Assembly: GCA_023386885.1 (NCBI GenBank)
Contig: JAEWIX010000025.1
Location: 1 to 64,000 of the forward strand
DNA length: 64,000 nt
Reading direction: 5' to 3'
From: Pseudomonadota bacterium
GTDB lineage: Bacteria; Pseudomonadota; Alphaproteobacteria; Rhizobiales; Xanthobacteraceae
Each line of letters opens with the position of its first letter. Position 1 is the stretch's first letter. The notes beneath the pieces are model-generated. The model was given only the letters and a program-made list of their open reading frames with translations. It was not told the DNA's origin and did no database searches. Shown here one piece after another: positions 52,123 through 62,080 of this stretch. The position numbers and the translations under genes were made by a program.

Positions 52123-54642
52123 TTGCCGCATGACTCCATCGCTGATTATGTTCCGCAATCGCGTCATCCAATCGATGAACTGGCGCTTGCGGATATCAAG
52201 AGCGCGATCCTCGGCAAGCTGACGCTTGCGATCGGCAAGGATGCCGGAATCGCGACATCTCACGACTGGTACAAGGCTGCCGCGCTGGCATTGCGCGACC
52301 GTATCGTTCATCGCTGGCTGTTGACCGACAAGGACAATTACGACGCCGGGCGCAAGCGGGTTTATTACCTGTCGCTCGAGTTTCTGATCGGCCGTCTGTT
52401 CACCGATGCGCTCAACAATATGGGATTGCTGCCGCTGTTCACCGCAGCGCTGGGCGATCTCGGCGTCGATCTCGACGAATTGCGCAAATGCGAGCCGGAT
52501 GCCGCGCTCGGCAATGGCGGCCTCGGCCGGCTTGCGGCCTGCTTCATGGAGAGCATGGCGACGCTCGCAGTGCCCGCCATCGGCTACGGCATTCGTTACG
52601 ACTTCGGCCTGTTTCGCCAGATCATCACTGATGGCCGCCAGCAGGAATATCCAGACGAATGGCTTTCCTTCGGCAATCCGTGGGAATTCCCGCGACGCGA
52701 GGTGGTCTATGACGTTCATTTCGGCGGCCATGTCGAACCGTTCACCGACGCCAAGGGACGCGAGCAGTTTAACTGGCACCCCGCCGAAACCGTGCAGGCG
52801 GTCGCCTTCGACACCCCGATCGTCGGCTGGCGCGGCGCGCATGTGAATGCGCTGCGGCTATGGTCGGCACGTGCACCCGATCCGCTACGGCTCGATGTGT
52901 TCAACACCGGCGATCATCTCGGTGCGATGTCGATGCAGGCGCGCGCCGAGGCGATCTGCAAATTCCTCTATCCCAACGATGAAACCCCGGCCGGGCGGGA
53001 GTTGCGACTGCGGCAGGAATACTTCTTCGTCTCGGCCTCGTTGCAGGATCTGGTCAACCGCCATCTCCGCGCCGACGGATCGCTGAGCGCGCTGCCGGCC
53101 AAGGCCGCTGTCCAGCTCAACGATACGCATCCGAGCCTCGCGGTCGCCGAACTGATGCGCATCCTGATCGATTGTCACGCGATGGGATGGGACGCCGCGT
53201 GGCAGATCACGACGAAGACATTGTCCTACACAAATCACACCCTGCTACCCGAAGCGCTCGAGGTCTGGTCGGTCGACCTGTTCGAGCGCATGCTGCCGCG
53301 CCATCTCGAAATCATCTATCGCATCAATATCGCCCATCTCGATCGCGCGACGGCGGTTCAACCGCATGACGATGCCTTCCGTGCATCGGTTTCGATCATC
53401 GACGAGAAGGCCGGCCGCCGGGTCCGCATGGGTTATCTCGCTTTCGTCGGTTCGCATCGTATCAACGGCGTCTCGGCGATGCATTCGGACCTGATGAAGG
53501 AGACGGTGTTTCGCGATCTGCATCGGCTCTATCCGGACCGCATCACCAACAAGACCAACGGCATCACTTTCCGCCGCTGGCTGATGCTGGCCAATCCCGG
53601 ATTGACTGACCTGCTGCGCGAGGTCTGCGGCGATGCATTGCTCGATGACCCGACCCGATTGACGCTGCTTGAATCTCATGCGGGAGATGCCGCGTTTCAA
53701 CATCAATTCAGCCGCATCAAGCGTCACAACAAGGCGGCGCTGGCGAGATTGATTTACGAACGCCTTGGCATCGAAGCCGACCAGGAGGCGCTGTTCGATG
53801 TCCAGATCAAACGGATTCACGAGTACAAGCGCCAGCTCCTCAATATCGTGGAAGCTGTCGCGATGTATCAGGCTATCCGCGACGAGCCGCAGCGCGACTG
53901 GGTGCCCCGCGTCAAGATTTTTGCCGGCAAGGCCGCCGCAAGCTATCGCTACGCCAAGCTGATCATCAAGCTGATCAACGATGTGGCCCATGTCGTCAAC
54001 AACGATCCCGCGATCGGCAACCGCCTCAAGATCGCGTTCCTGCCGGACTACAATGTCAGTCTCGCCGAGGTGATCATTCCCGCCGCCGATCTTTCCGAGC
54101 AGATTTCAACGGCCGGCATGGAAGCATCCGGCACCGGCAATATGAAGCTTGCGCTGAACGGCGCATTGACCATCGGCACGCTGGACGGCGCCAATATCGA
54201 AATTCGCGATCACGTCGGCGTCGAGAACATCGCAATCTTCGGCATGAATGCGGAAGAGGTGATGGCGCGACGCGCAAGCGGGCTCGACGCGAGCGACGTC
54301 ATCATGCGGTCGCCGCGTCTGGCGCGCGCGATCCACGCTATCGAATCTGGGGCATTCTCGCCGGACGATCCAGCCCGCTTCCACGCGATCGGCCATGCCC
54401 TGCGTCACCTCGACCACTATATGGTCAGCGCCGATTTCGATTCCTATTTCGATACTCAGCGCGCGATCGATAGTCGCTGGCGGGTGGGCTCAGCCTGGAC
54501 CCGCGCCAGCATTCTCAACACGGCGCGCACGGCGTGGTTCTCCTCGGATCGCACCATTCGCGAATACGCCGAAGATATCTGGGACGTTCCGGTCATCGCG
54601 GCCCCGTCTCAGCCGGCGCGCACCCAGCGCGGACACGGCTAA
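52123..54642 (+). CDS. glgP: Glycogen/starch phosphorylase GlgP (839 aa)
   Basis: PLP enzyme releasing glucose-1-phosphate from glycogen. The PLP lysine is Lys675 in EASGTGNMKLALNGA; the GNGGLGRLAACFMESMATL N-terminal and FQVQIKRIHEYKRQ-type (FDVQIKRIHEYKRQLLN) segments are present. The start is TTG at 52123: AGGA lies 8 bp upstream and no nearby ATG is in frame. Full length for the family. No other glycogen gene is adjacent, but an aldo/keto reductase follows 139 bp later. Confidence 0.94.
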   Translation: MPHDSIADYVPQSRHPIDELALADIKSAILGKLTLAIGKDAGIATSHDWYKAAALALRDRIVHRWLLTDKDNYDAGRKRVYYLSLEFLIGRLFTDALNNMGLLPLFTAALGDLGVDLDELRKCEPDAALGNGGLGRLAACFMESMATLAVPAIGYGIRYDFGLFRQIITDGRQQEYPDEWLSFGNPWEFPRREVVYDVHFGGHVEPFTDAKGREQFNWHPAETVQAVAFDTPIVGWRGAHVNALRLWSARAPDPLRLDVFNTGDHLGAMSMQARAEAICKFLYPNDETPAGRELRLRQEYFFVSASLQDLVNRHLRADGSLSALPAKAAVQLNDTHPSLAVAELMRILIDCHAMGWDAAWQITTKTLSYTNHTLLPEALEVWSVDLFERMLPRHLEIIYRINIAHLDRATAVQPHDDAFRASVSIIDEKAGRRVRMGYLAFVGSHRINGVSAMHSDLMKETVFRDLHRLYPDRITNKTNGITFRRWLMLANPGLTDLLREVCGDALLDDPTRLTLLESHAGDAAFQHQFSRIKRHNKAALARLIYERLGIEADQEALFDVQIKRIHEYKRQLLNIVEAVAMYQAIRDEPQRDWVPRVKIFAGKAAASYRYAKLIIKLINDVAHVVNNDPAIGNRLKIAFLPDYNVSLAEVIIPAADLSEQISTAGMEASGTGNMKLALNGALTIGTLDGANIEIRDHVGVENIAIFGMNAEEVMARRASGLDASDVIMRSPRLARAIHAIESGAFSPDDPARFHAIGHALRHLDHYMVSADFDSYFDTQRAIDSRWRVGSAWTRASILNTARTAWFSSDRTIREYAEDIWDVPVIAAPSQPARTQRGHG

Positions 54643-54781
54643 CGCGCACTGGTCCCGACCCCTCGATCCGGGATACGATATCCTCAATCCGTTCCGTCCA
54701 TGCCATGTGAGGCGCCGGACTTGTCCGCGTCGTGTCATCATGGCTGATCGCAGGTTCGCGCTCCGTTACAGAGGTCCATCG

Positions 54782-55600
54782 ATGCAGATGCTCAAGACTC
54801 AAGGCATAAACCTTCCCGCCCTCGGTTTCGGCACCTTTGCCATGCAGGACGCCGAATGCCAAAGCGCGGTCGAGAGCGCACTGGCCATCGGATATCGACA
54901 CATCGATACCGCTGAAATGTACGGCAACGAGCAGGCTGTCGGCGCGGCTATCGCCGCCTCCGGCATCCGCCGCGAAGACATCCACCTCACGACAAAAGTC
55001 TGGCACGATCATCTGACCCGCGATGGCATCCGGCGTGCCTTCGACGCCAGCCTCGCGCGGTTGGGACTCGATCATGTCGATCTCTATCTCGTGCATTGGC
55101 CGGCGCCCGCGATGAACCTGGCTGAGATATTCGAAACGCTGATGCGATTGCGCGAGGACGGCCGGACCCGCGCCATCGGCGTCGCCAACTTCACCTTGCC
55201 GCTGCTGCGTCGGACGGTGGAAGAAATCCGCGCGCCGATCGCCTGCAATCAGGTCGAGTATCATGCGCTGCTCGACCAGAAACCGGTACTGGACTATCTG
55301 CAATCGAAATCAATTCCGCTGGTAGCCTATTGTCCGCTGGCCAAGGGGCAACTCGCGGATCGGCCAGAATTGGCCGCCATTGCGCGCAAGCACCAGGCAA
55401 CGCCGGCGCAAGTCGCGCTGAAATGGCTGCTGGATCAGCCGGGCGTCGCCGCCATTCCGAAAGCCCGGCATCCGGAACGACAGGCCGCCAATCTGGCAGC
55501 CCTGCAACTCTCCCTCGATGCGGATGACCGTCGCGCTATCGCTGCTTTGCCGAAGAATCTTCGTTTCGTGAACCCGACTTTCGCACCGGCCTGGGACTGA
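54782..55600 (+). CDS. Aldo/keto reductase (272 aa)
   Basis: NADPH-dependent TIM-barrel reductase of the AKR5 (2,5-diketo-gluconic acid reductase) type. The catalytic Asp, Tyr, Lys and His are visible in HIDTAEMYGNE, TTKVWHD and YLVHWP, and the C-terminal cofactor segment IPKARHPERQAANL is present. Reduces aldehydes or ketones; substrate unknown. GAGG lies 7 bp before the ATG at 54782; another ATG is two codons on. It follows glgP but on its own likely message. Confidence 0.88.
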   Translation: MQMLKTQGINLPALGFGTFAMQDAECQSAVESALAIGYRHIDTAEMYGNEQAVGAAIAASGIRREDIHLTTKVWHDHLTRDGIRRAFDASLARLGLDHVDLYLVHWPAPAMNLAEIFETLMRLREDGRTRAIGVANFTLPLLRRTVEEIRAPIACNQVEYHALLDQKPVLDYLQSKSIPLVAYCPLAKGQLADRPELAAIARKHQATPAQVALKWLLDQPGVAAIPKARHPERQAANLAALQLSLDADDRRAIAALPKNLRFVNPTFAPAWD

Positions 55601-55732
55601 TCTGACGGCGCGACAAATGTGCATTGGCCATAACCTGCAACGTCATTGAATTTCGCTGACGGTTGCGCCATCCCTGTTGCGTGGAGTCCACCTGATCCAG
55701 CTCCGCTTGTCCCATCTTACTCGGAGCGCTCC

Positions 55733-56569
55733 ATGCCGATCCTCCAATCCGAAGCCACAGAACATTTGTTCGACAAAGCCACCCGCGTCACCGCTGGCGA
55801 CAGTCAGTGGAGCGGGCACACCAGTGAGGACTACTGGGCTTTCATTGGTCCCTTTGGCGGGATTACCGCCGCGACCATGCTGCGCGCCATCGTCGAGCAC
55901 TCGCAGCGCGAGGGCGATCCGTTGGCGTTGACGGTGAACTACTGCGCACCGATCGCAGCGGGGCCGTTCGACCTGGATGTGCGGCTGATCAAGGCCAACC
56001 GCTCCACCCAGCACTGGTCGGTTGAACTGACGCAGCAGGGCGGAGAGACGGCCGCTTTCGCCACCGCGGTCTTCGCCGTGCGGCGGCCATCATGGTCGCA
56101 TCGTCCGGTCTCGCGCCCTGAAGCAACTCCGTTCGAGGAAACCAAGCGCTATCCCAAGAGCGGCCTGAAGATGACGTGGGTTCACCAGTATGATTTCCGG
56201 TTCGTCGAAGGGCAGCCGCTTTTTGGCGTTGCCGCGCAGGGCGAGCTTGCGAGCCCGTTCTCCAAGCTGTGGATCGGCGATACGGCGCCGCGCCGCCTCG
56301 ACGCGCTGTCACTGGTGTCGATGTCGGATGCCTTCTTCGCCCGCATCTTCCATGTCCGCAACGAACTGGTGCCGTTCGGCACGGTGTCGCTGACCACTTA
56401 TTTCCATGCCGACGCCGAGGATCTCATCGCCGAGGATGCAAGCCATGTGCTCGCGGTCGCGGATGCCAGCGTCTTTCACAAAAGCTATGGCGACCAGATC
56501 GGCGCGCTGTGGTCGCCGAGCGGCAAGCTGCTGGCGACGACGCAGCAGATCGCTTACTTCAAGGCGTGA
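55733..56569 (+). CDS. TesB-like acyl-CoA thioesterase, double hotdog (278 aa)
   Basis: Tandem hotdog fold of the TesB/acyl-CoA thioesterase II type: the N-terminal half holds FIGPFGGITAATMLRAIVEHSQREGDPLALTVNYCAP, the C-terminal half holds SMSDAFFARIFHVRNELVPFGTVSLTTYFHA. It hydrolyses acyl-CoA to the free acid and CoA. The ATG at 55733 has GGAGCG upstream and matches the family start. A bidirectional terminator follows. Confidence 0.82.
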   Translation: MPILQSEATEHLFDKATRVTAGDSQWSGHTSEDYWAFIGPFGGITAATMLRAIVEHSQREGDPLALTVNYCAPIAAGPFDLDVRLIKANRSTQHWSVELTQQGGETAAFATAVFAVRRPSWSHRPVSRPEATPFEETKRYPKSGLKMTWVHQYDFRFVEGQPLFGVAAQGELASPFSKLWIGDTAPRRLDALSLVSMSDAFFARIFHVRNELVPFGTVSLTTYFHADAEDLIAEDASHVLAVADASVFHKSYGDQIGALWSPSGKLLATTQQIAYFKA

Positions 56570-56613
56570 CAGGGTGCCTCGACACACGCCGCTGAAAGCG
56601 CGAGGACAAAACA

Positions 56614-56647
56614 AAAGCCCGGCGCTGATTTCCCGGCGCCGGGCTTT
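56614..56647. terminator. Bidirectional Rho-independent terminator
   Basis: Perfect 12-bp stem AAAGCCCGGCGC / GCGCCGGGCTTT with a 10-base loop, ending both the rightward thioesterase and the leftward pckA transcripts. The A/T ends provide short U-tracts in both directions. Confidence 0.9.
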
Positions 56648-56672
56648 CGTAACTCGATGAGTTGTCGCGCGG

Positions 56673-58289
56673 TTATTCAGCCGCGAGCTTGACCTCGGGC
56701 GCCGCCGCCAGCACGTCGGCGTCGACGTGGCTTTCGAACTCGGCGAAGTTCTTCTGGAACATCGCGACGAGATTGCGCGCGGTCTTGTCGAACTCGGCCT
56801 TGTCCTTCCAGGTGTTGACCGGATCGAGGATTTCGCTCGGCACGCCCGGCAGCGCGGTCGGCACCGCAAAGCCGAAATACTTGTCGGTGCGGAATTCGAC
56901 ATTGCGCAACGAACCGTCGAGCGCGGCGGTGAGCAGCGCCCGCGTCACCTTGATCGGCATGCGGCTGCCGACGCCGTACTTGCCGCCGGTCCAGCCGGTG
57001 TTGACCAGCCAGCAATCGACGTTGTGCTTGGCGATCAGGTCGCGCAGCAGGTTGCCGTACTCAGCAGGATGACGCGGCAGGAACGGCGAGCCGAAGCAGG
57101 CCGAGAATTCCGGCTTCGGCTCGTTGCCAAGACCGCGCTCAGTGCCCGCCACCTTCGCGGTGTAGCCGGAAAGGAAGTGATACATCGCCTGCGCCGGGGT
57201 CAGCTTGGCGATCGGAGGCAGCACGCCGAAAGCATCGGCAGCGAGCATCACCAGGTTTTTCGGCTGCGGCGCGCGGCCGGTCGGCGATGCGTTCGGAATG
57301 AAATCGAGCGGATAGGCCGAACGGGTGTTCTCCGTCTTCGAGCCGTCATCGAAGTCCGCTGCACGGGTCGCAGAATCGAGAACGACGTTTTCGAGGATGG
57401 TGCCGAAGCGGGTGCTGGCGGCGAAAATTTCCGGCTCGGCCTCGGCGGAGAGCTTGATGCACTTGGCGTAGCAGCCACCTTCGAAATTGAAGACGCCGTC
57501 CTTGCCCCAGCCATGCTCGTCGTCGCCGATCAGCGTGCGCTTCGGATCGGCCGAGAGCGTGGTCTTGCCGGTACCGGACAGGCCGAAGAAGATCGCGGTA
57601 TCGCCCTTCGGGCCGACATTGGCCGAGCAATGCATCGGCATCACGCCCTTCTCGGGCAGGTAGTAATTCAGCGTGGTGAAGACCGACTTCTTCATCTCGC
57701 CGGCATAATAAGACCCGCCGATCAGGACGATCTTGCGGGCGAAATCGATGGCCACGACGTTCTCGGAACGGACACCATGGCGTTTAGGATCGGCCTTGAA
57801 ACTCGGCAGATCGATCATCGTCAGTTCGGGAACGAACGAGGCAAGCTCCGAAACTTCGGGACGACGCAGCAGGGTGCGGATGAACAGCGAGTGCCAGGCC
57901 AGTTCGGTATAAACGCGGGTCTTGATCTGGAACGCGGGATCGGCACCGCCGTAGAGATCTTGCGCGAACAGCGACTTGCCTTCGGCGTGCTTGAGGAAGT
58001 CTTCGTAAAGAGCCTGGAATTGATCGGAGGTAATCGACTGGTTGCCTTCCCACCACATGGTCTTGTCGGTGGTGGCGTCGCGAACGGTGAACTTGTCCTT
58101 CGGACTGCGTCCGGTGAAAATTCCGGTTTCGGCACACAACGCGCCATCGGCGGTGACTTCGGCCTCGCCGGCTTGCAGCGAGTATTCATAAAGCTGCGGC
58201 GCCCCGAGATTCCACCGCACCTCCTTGAGATTTTTTAAGCCGAATTTATCGGCACCGAAGGCACCGTTACGTACACCCAGTTCTTTCAC
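56673..58289 (-). CDS. pckA: Phosphoenolpyruvate carboxykinase (ATP) PckA (538 aa)
   Basis: ATP-dependent gluconeogenic enzyme converting oxaloacetate to PEP and CO2. The kinase loop FFGLSGTGKTTLSADPKR and the TGRSPKDKF oxaloacetate-binding, IGGSYYAGEMKKS and VNTGWTGGKYGVG segments are all present. The start is read as GTG at 58289, with GGAGGA 8 bp upstream; this gives the 538-residue length I recall for Bradyrhizobium PckA, whereas earlier frames only add an arginine-rich run. It is upstream of the ChvGI-PTS block, a common rhizobial layout. Confidence 0.95.
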   Translation of the reverse strand: MKELGVRNGAFGADKFGLKNLKEVRWNLGAPQLYEYSLQAGEAEVTADGALCAETGIFTGRSPKDKFTVRDATTDKTMWWEGNQSITSDQFQALYEDFLKHAEGKSLFAQDLYGGADPAFQIKTRVYTELAWHSLFIRTLLRRPEVSELASFVPELTMIDLPSFKADPKRHGVRSENVVAIDFARKIVLIGGSYYAGEMKKSVFTTLNYYLPEKGVMPMHCSANVGPKGDTAIFFGLSGTGKTTLSADPKRTLIGDDEHGWGKDGVFNFEGGCYAKCIKLSAEAEPEIFAASTRFGTILENVVLDSATRAADFDDGSKTENTRSAYPLDFIPNASPTGRAPQPKNLVMLAADAFGVLPPIAKLTPAQAMYHFLSGYTAKVAGTERGLGNEPKPEFSACFGSPFLPRHPAEYGNLLRDLIAKHNVDCWLVNTGWTGGKYGVGSRMPIKVTRALLTAALDGSLRNVEFRTDKYFGFAVPTALPGVPSEILDPVNTWKDKAEFDKTARNLVAMFQKNFAEFESHVDADVLAAAPEVKLAAE

Positions 58290-58466
58290 GAAAATTCCTC
58301 CTCGAATCCGTCGCCGAACCCGCGCGGTCATCCAGACGCGTCATCGACGCGGAAACCGCCCCGTCCAGGCCAAGGTCTGCGATCTAATACTCACGAACGC
58401 CCACCTTGCCAAGCCGATCCCCGGTCGCGGGGGAAACTTGATTGCGTCTATAAAGGATAGGCTCTC

Positions 58467-59210
58467 TTAATGGTTGTGTCCTCGTGCCTGATCTGCGAGT
58501 CGACGCAGGGTTGCACGTAAAGTCATTGGATCGCGCACCCGCTCCGGGAAGGTAATTCGCACCACCTCCGTGCCGTTCACGAGGTCGATTCCATCGGGAT
58601 CGCAGCCGGTGCAACGCCATTCCCCGCCGCTTGCGGCCGCTCCTGCGAGCTCCGTTGCATATAATTTCATCGCGTCTAAATGTTCGGCATTCATGTGCGC
58701 AATGATGTCCGGCTCCGCTTCAAGCAGCGTCTCGCAGCCTGCCGGATCGGTCAGAACCTGCCCCGGTGTGAGATCGACAATGCGCCCGAACCCCGCCACC
58801 AGATGGACGCCCTCGATCCGGACCCGGAAAAAGCCGAAATCCGGAAAATGGGCGAAGGCTTCGGCATCGGGGTGGGCATTCAGGTAGCGCCGTCGCAAGT
58901 TCGGCAATTCCGCTTCCGTCGCCTCTCGCGCCTCGCCCGCGACCATGATCCGGGCGCCTTCCAGCGGATCGCCTGCGGCCCGCTCATCCAGCATCAACGA
59001 CACTCGGGCATCCTTCAGGATATTGCGGGTATGGATGGCAAGCCTGGAAATCAACAGAATCGGTGCGCCATCGACATCGCTCGCGACGTTCACCAGCGAA
59101 CAATAGGGTGCGCCGCCTTCCGCCATCAACGTTGCAAGCGCACCTTGCCGACGGCGCCGGAGCAGGCTCCGCGTCAGCGTATGAGGATCGAATTCGGGAT
59201 CAGGGCGCAT
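58467..59210 (-). CDS. HugZ-like haem-degrading / PNPOx-fold protein with DUF2470 domain (247 aa)
   Basis: N-terminal split-barrel (PNPOx/HugZ) domain (LLRRRRQGALATLMAEGGAPYCSLVNVASDVDGAPILLISRLAIHTRNI) followed by a C-terminal DUF2470 domain (EPDIIAHMNAEHLDAMKLYA, GIDLVNGTEVVRITFPERV), the layout of HugZ haem oxygenases and related proteins. It may degrade haem to release iron, or bind flavin. The key haem histidine cannot be confirmed by eye. It is divergent from chvI (226 bp apart). Codon use is normal. Confidence 0.8.
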   Translation of the reverse strand: MRPDPEFDPHTLTRSLLRRRRQGALATLMAEGGAPYCSLVNVASDVDGAPILLISRLAIHTRNILKDARVSLMLDERAAGDPLEGARIMVAGEAREATEAELPNLRRRYLNAHPDAEAFAHFPDFGFFRVRIEGVHLVAGFGRIVDLTPGQVLTDPAGCETLLEAEPDIIAHMNAEHLDAMKLYATELAGAAASGGEWRCTGCDPDGIDLVNGTEVVRITFPERVRDPMTLRATLRRLADQARGHNH

Positions 59211-59436
59211 TGTTAAATCTCGCGAATTCCTGTTCCGGGCCTTTTTTCCGCGGTCTTGGCCGTTATATAGCCTCTTTGACGGCAACGGCGGAACCCGCTG
59301 CCGTTTCGAACGTTTGGAACTCGGCCACACTTCAGCCCAGCTTGCATTGCTCGTTGGCCGGGTTCTCATGACCGTCTGATACGACACGGTATCGCACAGG
59401 TCGACGTACAGGCACTCCGCTTCGGAAAGCAGGCTC

Positions 59437-60138
59437 ATGCCCACAATTGCTCTGGTCGATGATGACCGCAACATTCTCACCTCGGTATCCATTGCGTTGG
59501 AGGCCGAGGGCTATCGCATCATGACCTACACCGACGGCGCTTCCGCGCTGGACGGCTTCCGCACCAGTCCGCCCGACCTTGCGGTGCTGGACATCAAGAT
59601 GCCGCGCATGGACGGCATGGAGACGCTGCGTCGTCTGCGTCAGAAATCGGACCTGCCCGTGATCTTCCTCACCTCGAAGGATGAGGAAATCGACGAGTTA
59701 TTCGGGCTCAAGATGGGCGCCGACGATTTCATCCGGAAGCCGTTCTCGCAGCGCTTGCTGGTGGAGCGTGTCAAGGCGGTGCTGCGCCGCTCGGCGCCGA
59801 AGGACCCGGCCGCCGCGCCAAAGGAAACGGACGCCAAGGCACTGGATCGCGGCCTGCTGCGGATGGATCCTGAACGCCACACCTGCACCTGGAAAAACGA
59901 ACCCGTGACGCTCACCGTCACCGAGTTCCTGATTTTGCAGGCACTGGCGACGCGCCCCGGCGTGGTGAAAAGCCGCAACGCGCTGATGGACGCGGCCTAC
60001 GACGACCAGGTCTATGTCGACGACCGCACCATCGACAGCCACATCAAGCGGCTGCGCAAGAAGTTCAAGGTCGTCGACGACGATTTCGAGATGATCGAAA
60101 CGCTGTATGGCGTCGGCTATCGGTTCAAGGAAACCTGA
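59437..60138 (+). CDS. chvI: Response regulator ChvI (OmpR family, 233 aa)
   Basis: OmpR-type regulator: acidic pocket VDDDRN, phospho-acceptor Asp in AVLDIKMPRMDGME, Thr and Lys in FLTSKDEEI and IRKPFSQRLL, then a winged helix with TEFLILQALATRPGVVKS and DDRTIDSHIKRLRKKFKVVDDDFEMIETLYGVGYRF. The sequence and the chvG-hprK-PTS neighbours identify ChvI, the acid- and envelope-stress regulator of rhizobia. Upstream spacer of 226 bp is shared with the divergent HugZ-like gene. Confidence 0.93.
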   Translation: MPTIALVDDDRNILTSVSIALEAEGYRIMTYTDGASALDGFRTSPPDLAVLDIKMPRMDGMETLRRLRQKSDLPVIFLTSKDEEIDELFGLKMGADDFIRKPFSQRLLVERVKAVLRRSAPKDPAAAPKETDAKALDRGLLRMDPERHTCTWKNEPVTLTVTEFLILQALATRPGVVKSRNALMDAAYDDQVYVDDRTIDSHIKRLRKKFKVVDDDFEMIETLYGVGYRFKET

Positions 60139-60274
60139 TCGCAGCATTGAGAGAGGCCGTGCGCGCGCCCGGTGGACGCGCATGGTCTCGCGCTTTGTGA
60201 CCTGACGAGCCCGTTGGCATCGTCTATGGTAGGTACTGCGGCGCAAAACTGAAACAACCGGGCGGGTTTAGCCA

Positions 60275-62080
60275 TTGCTGGATCGAACACAGCCTGATCG
60301 AGAGACCATCGACGACGTCGTCTCGGCGGCCGGAGCTTCCTCCATCACAGCCTCGGACGCGGTCCCGACGTGGCGGCGACCGCTGGGCTGGTTGCAACGC
60401 GCCGGTCAGTTCTTTTTCACGGTCAGCTTTTCGAGCCTGACGCGGCGGATCGTCTCGCTCAATCTGGCGGGCCTGATCGCACTTGTCGCCAGCATTCTCT
60501 ACCTGTCGCAATTCCGCGCCGGCCTGATCGACGCCCGCGCGCAGAGCCTTCTGGTGCAGGGCGAGATCATCGCCGGCGCCATCGCAGCCTCGGCGACGGT
60601 GGAAACCAACACCATCACCATCGATCCGGATCGCCTGCTCGATCTCAAGCCCGGCGAAACCTATGCCGCGCCCGACGAACTCGCGACGCTCGATTTCCCG
60701 ATCAATCCGGAGCGCGTCGCGCCGGTGCTGCGCCGGCTGATATCGCCGACGAAAACGCGTGCGCGCATCTACGATCGCGACGGCGTGCTGATCCTCGACA
60801 GCCGCAGCCTGTATGGTCGCGGCGACGTCATGCGCTTCGAACTGTCGCCGCCCGCCAACGAGAAGCCCGGCCTGATGGAGCGCGCGATGATCGCGGTCCG
60901 CACCTGGCTCAATCGCGGCGACCTTCCGCTGTATCGCGAACTGGGACCGGAGAACGGCAACGGCTACCAGGAAGTCGCACAATCGCTCAAGGGTGAAAAG
61001 TCCAGCATGGTCCGCATCAACGATCGTGGCGAGATCATCGTCTCGGTCGCGGTGCCGGTGCAGCGCTTCCGCGCCATCCACGGCGCCCTGATGCTGTCGA
61101 CGCAGGGCGACGACATCGACCAGATGGTGACCGCGGAGCGGTTGGCGATTCTGAAAGTGTTCGGCGTCGCCATGGTGGTGATGATCGTGCTGTCGCTGCT
61201 GCTCGCCAGCACCATTGCGGGTCCGGTGCGCCGGCTCGCCGCCGGCGCGGCGCGCGTTCGCCATCGCATCAAGACCCGCGTGGAAATTCCCGATTTCACC
61301 CGCCGCCGCGACGAGATCGGCCATCTGTCTGGCGCGCTGCGCGACATGACCGAAGCGCTCTACAACCGCATCGAGGCGATCGAAATGTTCGCCGCCGACG
61401 TCGCGCACGAACTGAAAAACCCGCTGACCTCGTTGCGTTCGGCAGTGGAAACGCTGCCGCTCGCCAAGACCGACACCAGCCGTGCACGCTTGCTCGAAGT
61501 GATCGAACACGACGTCCGCCGGCTTGATCGCCTGATCTCGGATATTTCCGATGCAAGCCGGCTGGATGCCGAATTGCAGCGACAGGATGTAGCACCCGTG
61601 GAGTTGCGACGGCTGCTCACCACCCTCACCTCGGTCGCCAACGAGACGCGGCTCGGCCACGACGTTGCCGTCGAAACCCGTTTCGAGGGAGGACCCGCGG
61701 ATGCCTTTTCCGTCCCCGGACACGATTCACGACTCGGCCAAGTCATCTCCAATCTGGTGGTGAATGCGCAGTCGTTTTCGCAATCCGGCGGCAAGGTTCG
61801 CGTCACCTGCCGTCGCATCAAATCGGAAGTCGAAATCGTGATCGACGACGATGGTCCCGGCATTCGCGACGACGCGCTCGAACGCATCTTCGAGCGTTTT
61901 TATACCGACCGGCCGCACCAGGGCTTCGGCCAGAACTCCGGGCTCGGTCTGTCCATCTCGAAGCAAATCATCGAAGCCCATCGCGGCCGCGTCTGGGCCG
62001 AGAACCGCAAGGGGCCAATCGATGACGATGGCCAGCCGACGGTCGCCGGCGCACGTTTCGTGGTGCGGCTGCCGATATGA
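60275..62080 (+). CDS. chvG: Sensor histidine kinase ChvG (601 aa)
   Basis: Partner kinase of ChvI. An N-terminal cytoplasmic tail of about 60 residues, TM1 near 65-85, a periplasmic sensor of about 230 residues, TM2 near 295-315 (VAMVVMIVLSLLLAST), HAMP, HisKA with His378 (ADVAHELKNPLTSLRSAVE) and an ATPase domain (NLVVNAQSFS, DDDGPGIRDDALERIFERFYTD, GLGLSISKQIIEAH). The start is a TTG at 60275 with GGGCGG upstream, since no ATG fits. The stop overlaps the hprK start (ATGA). Confidence 0.92.
   Translation: MLDRTQPDRETIDDVVSAAGASSITASDAVPTWRRPLGWLQRAGQFFFTVSFSSLTRRIVSLNLAGLIALVASILYLSQFRAGLIDARAQSLLVQGEIIAGAIAASATVETNTITIDPDRLLDLKPGETYAAPDELATLDFPINPERVAPVLRRLISPTKTRARIYDRDGVLILDSRSLYGRGDVMRFELSPPANEKPGLMERAMIAVRTWLNRGDLPLYRELGPENGNGYQEVAQSLKGEKSSMVRINDRGEIIVSVAVPVQRFRAIHGALMLSTQGDDIDQMVTAERLAILKVFGVAMVVMIVLSLLLASTIAGPVRRLAAGAARVRHRIKTRVEIPDFTRRRDEIGHLSGALRDMTEALYNRIEAIEMFAADVAHELKNPLTSLRSAVETLPLAKTDTSRARLLEVIEHDVRRLDRLISDISDASRLDAELQRQDVAPVELRRLLTTLTSVANETRLGHDVAVETRFEGGPADAFSVPGHDSRLGQVISNLVVNAQSFSQSGGKVRVTCRRIKSEVEIVIDDDGPGIRDDALERIFERFYTDRPHQGFGQNSGLGLSISKQIIEAHRGRVWAENRKGPIDDDGQPTVAGARFVVRLPI

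Noticed and set aside
56727..58238. 503-codon rightward frame
   Set aside because: Antisense shadow of pckA.
60224..61723. 499-codon leftward frame
   Set aside because: Antisense shadow of chvG.
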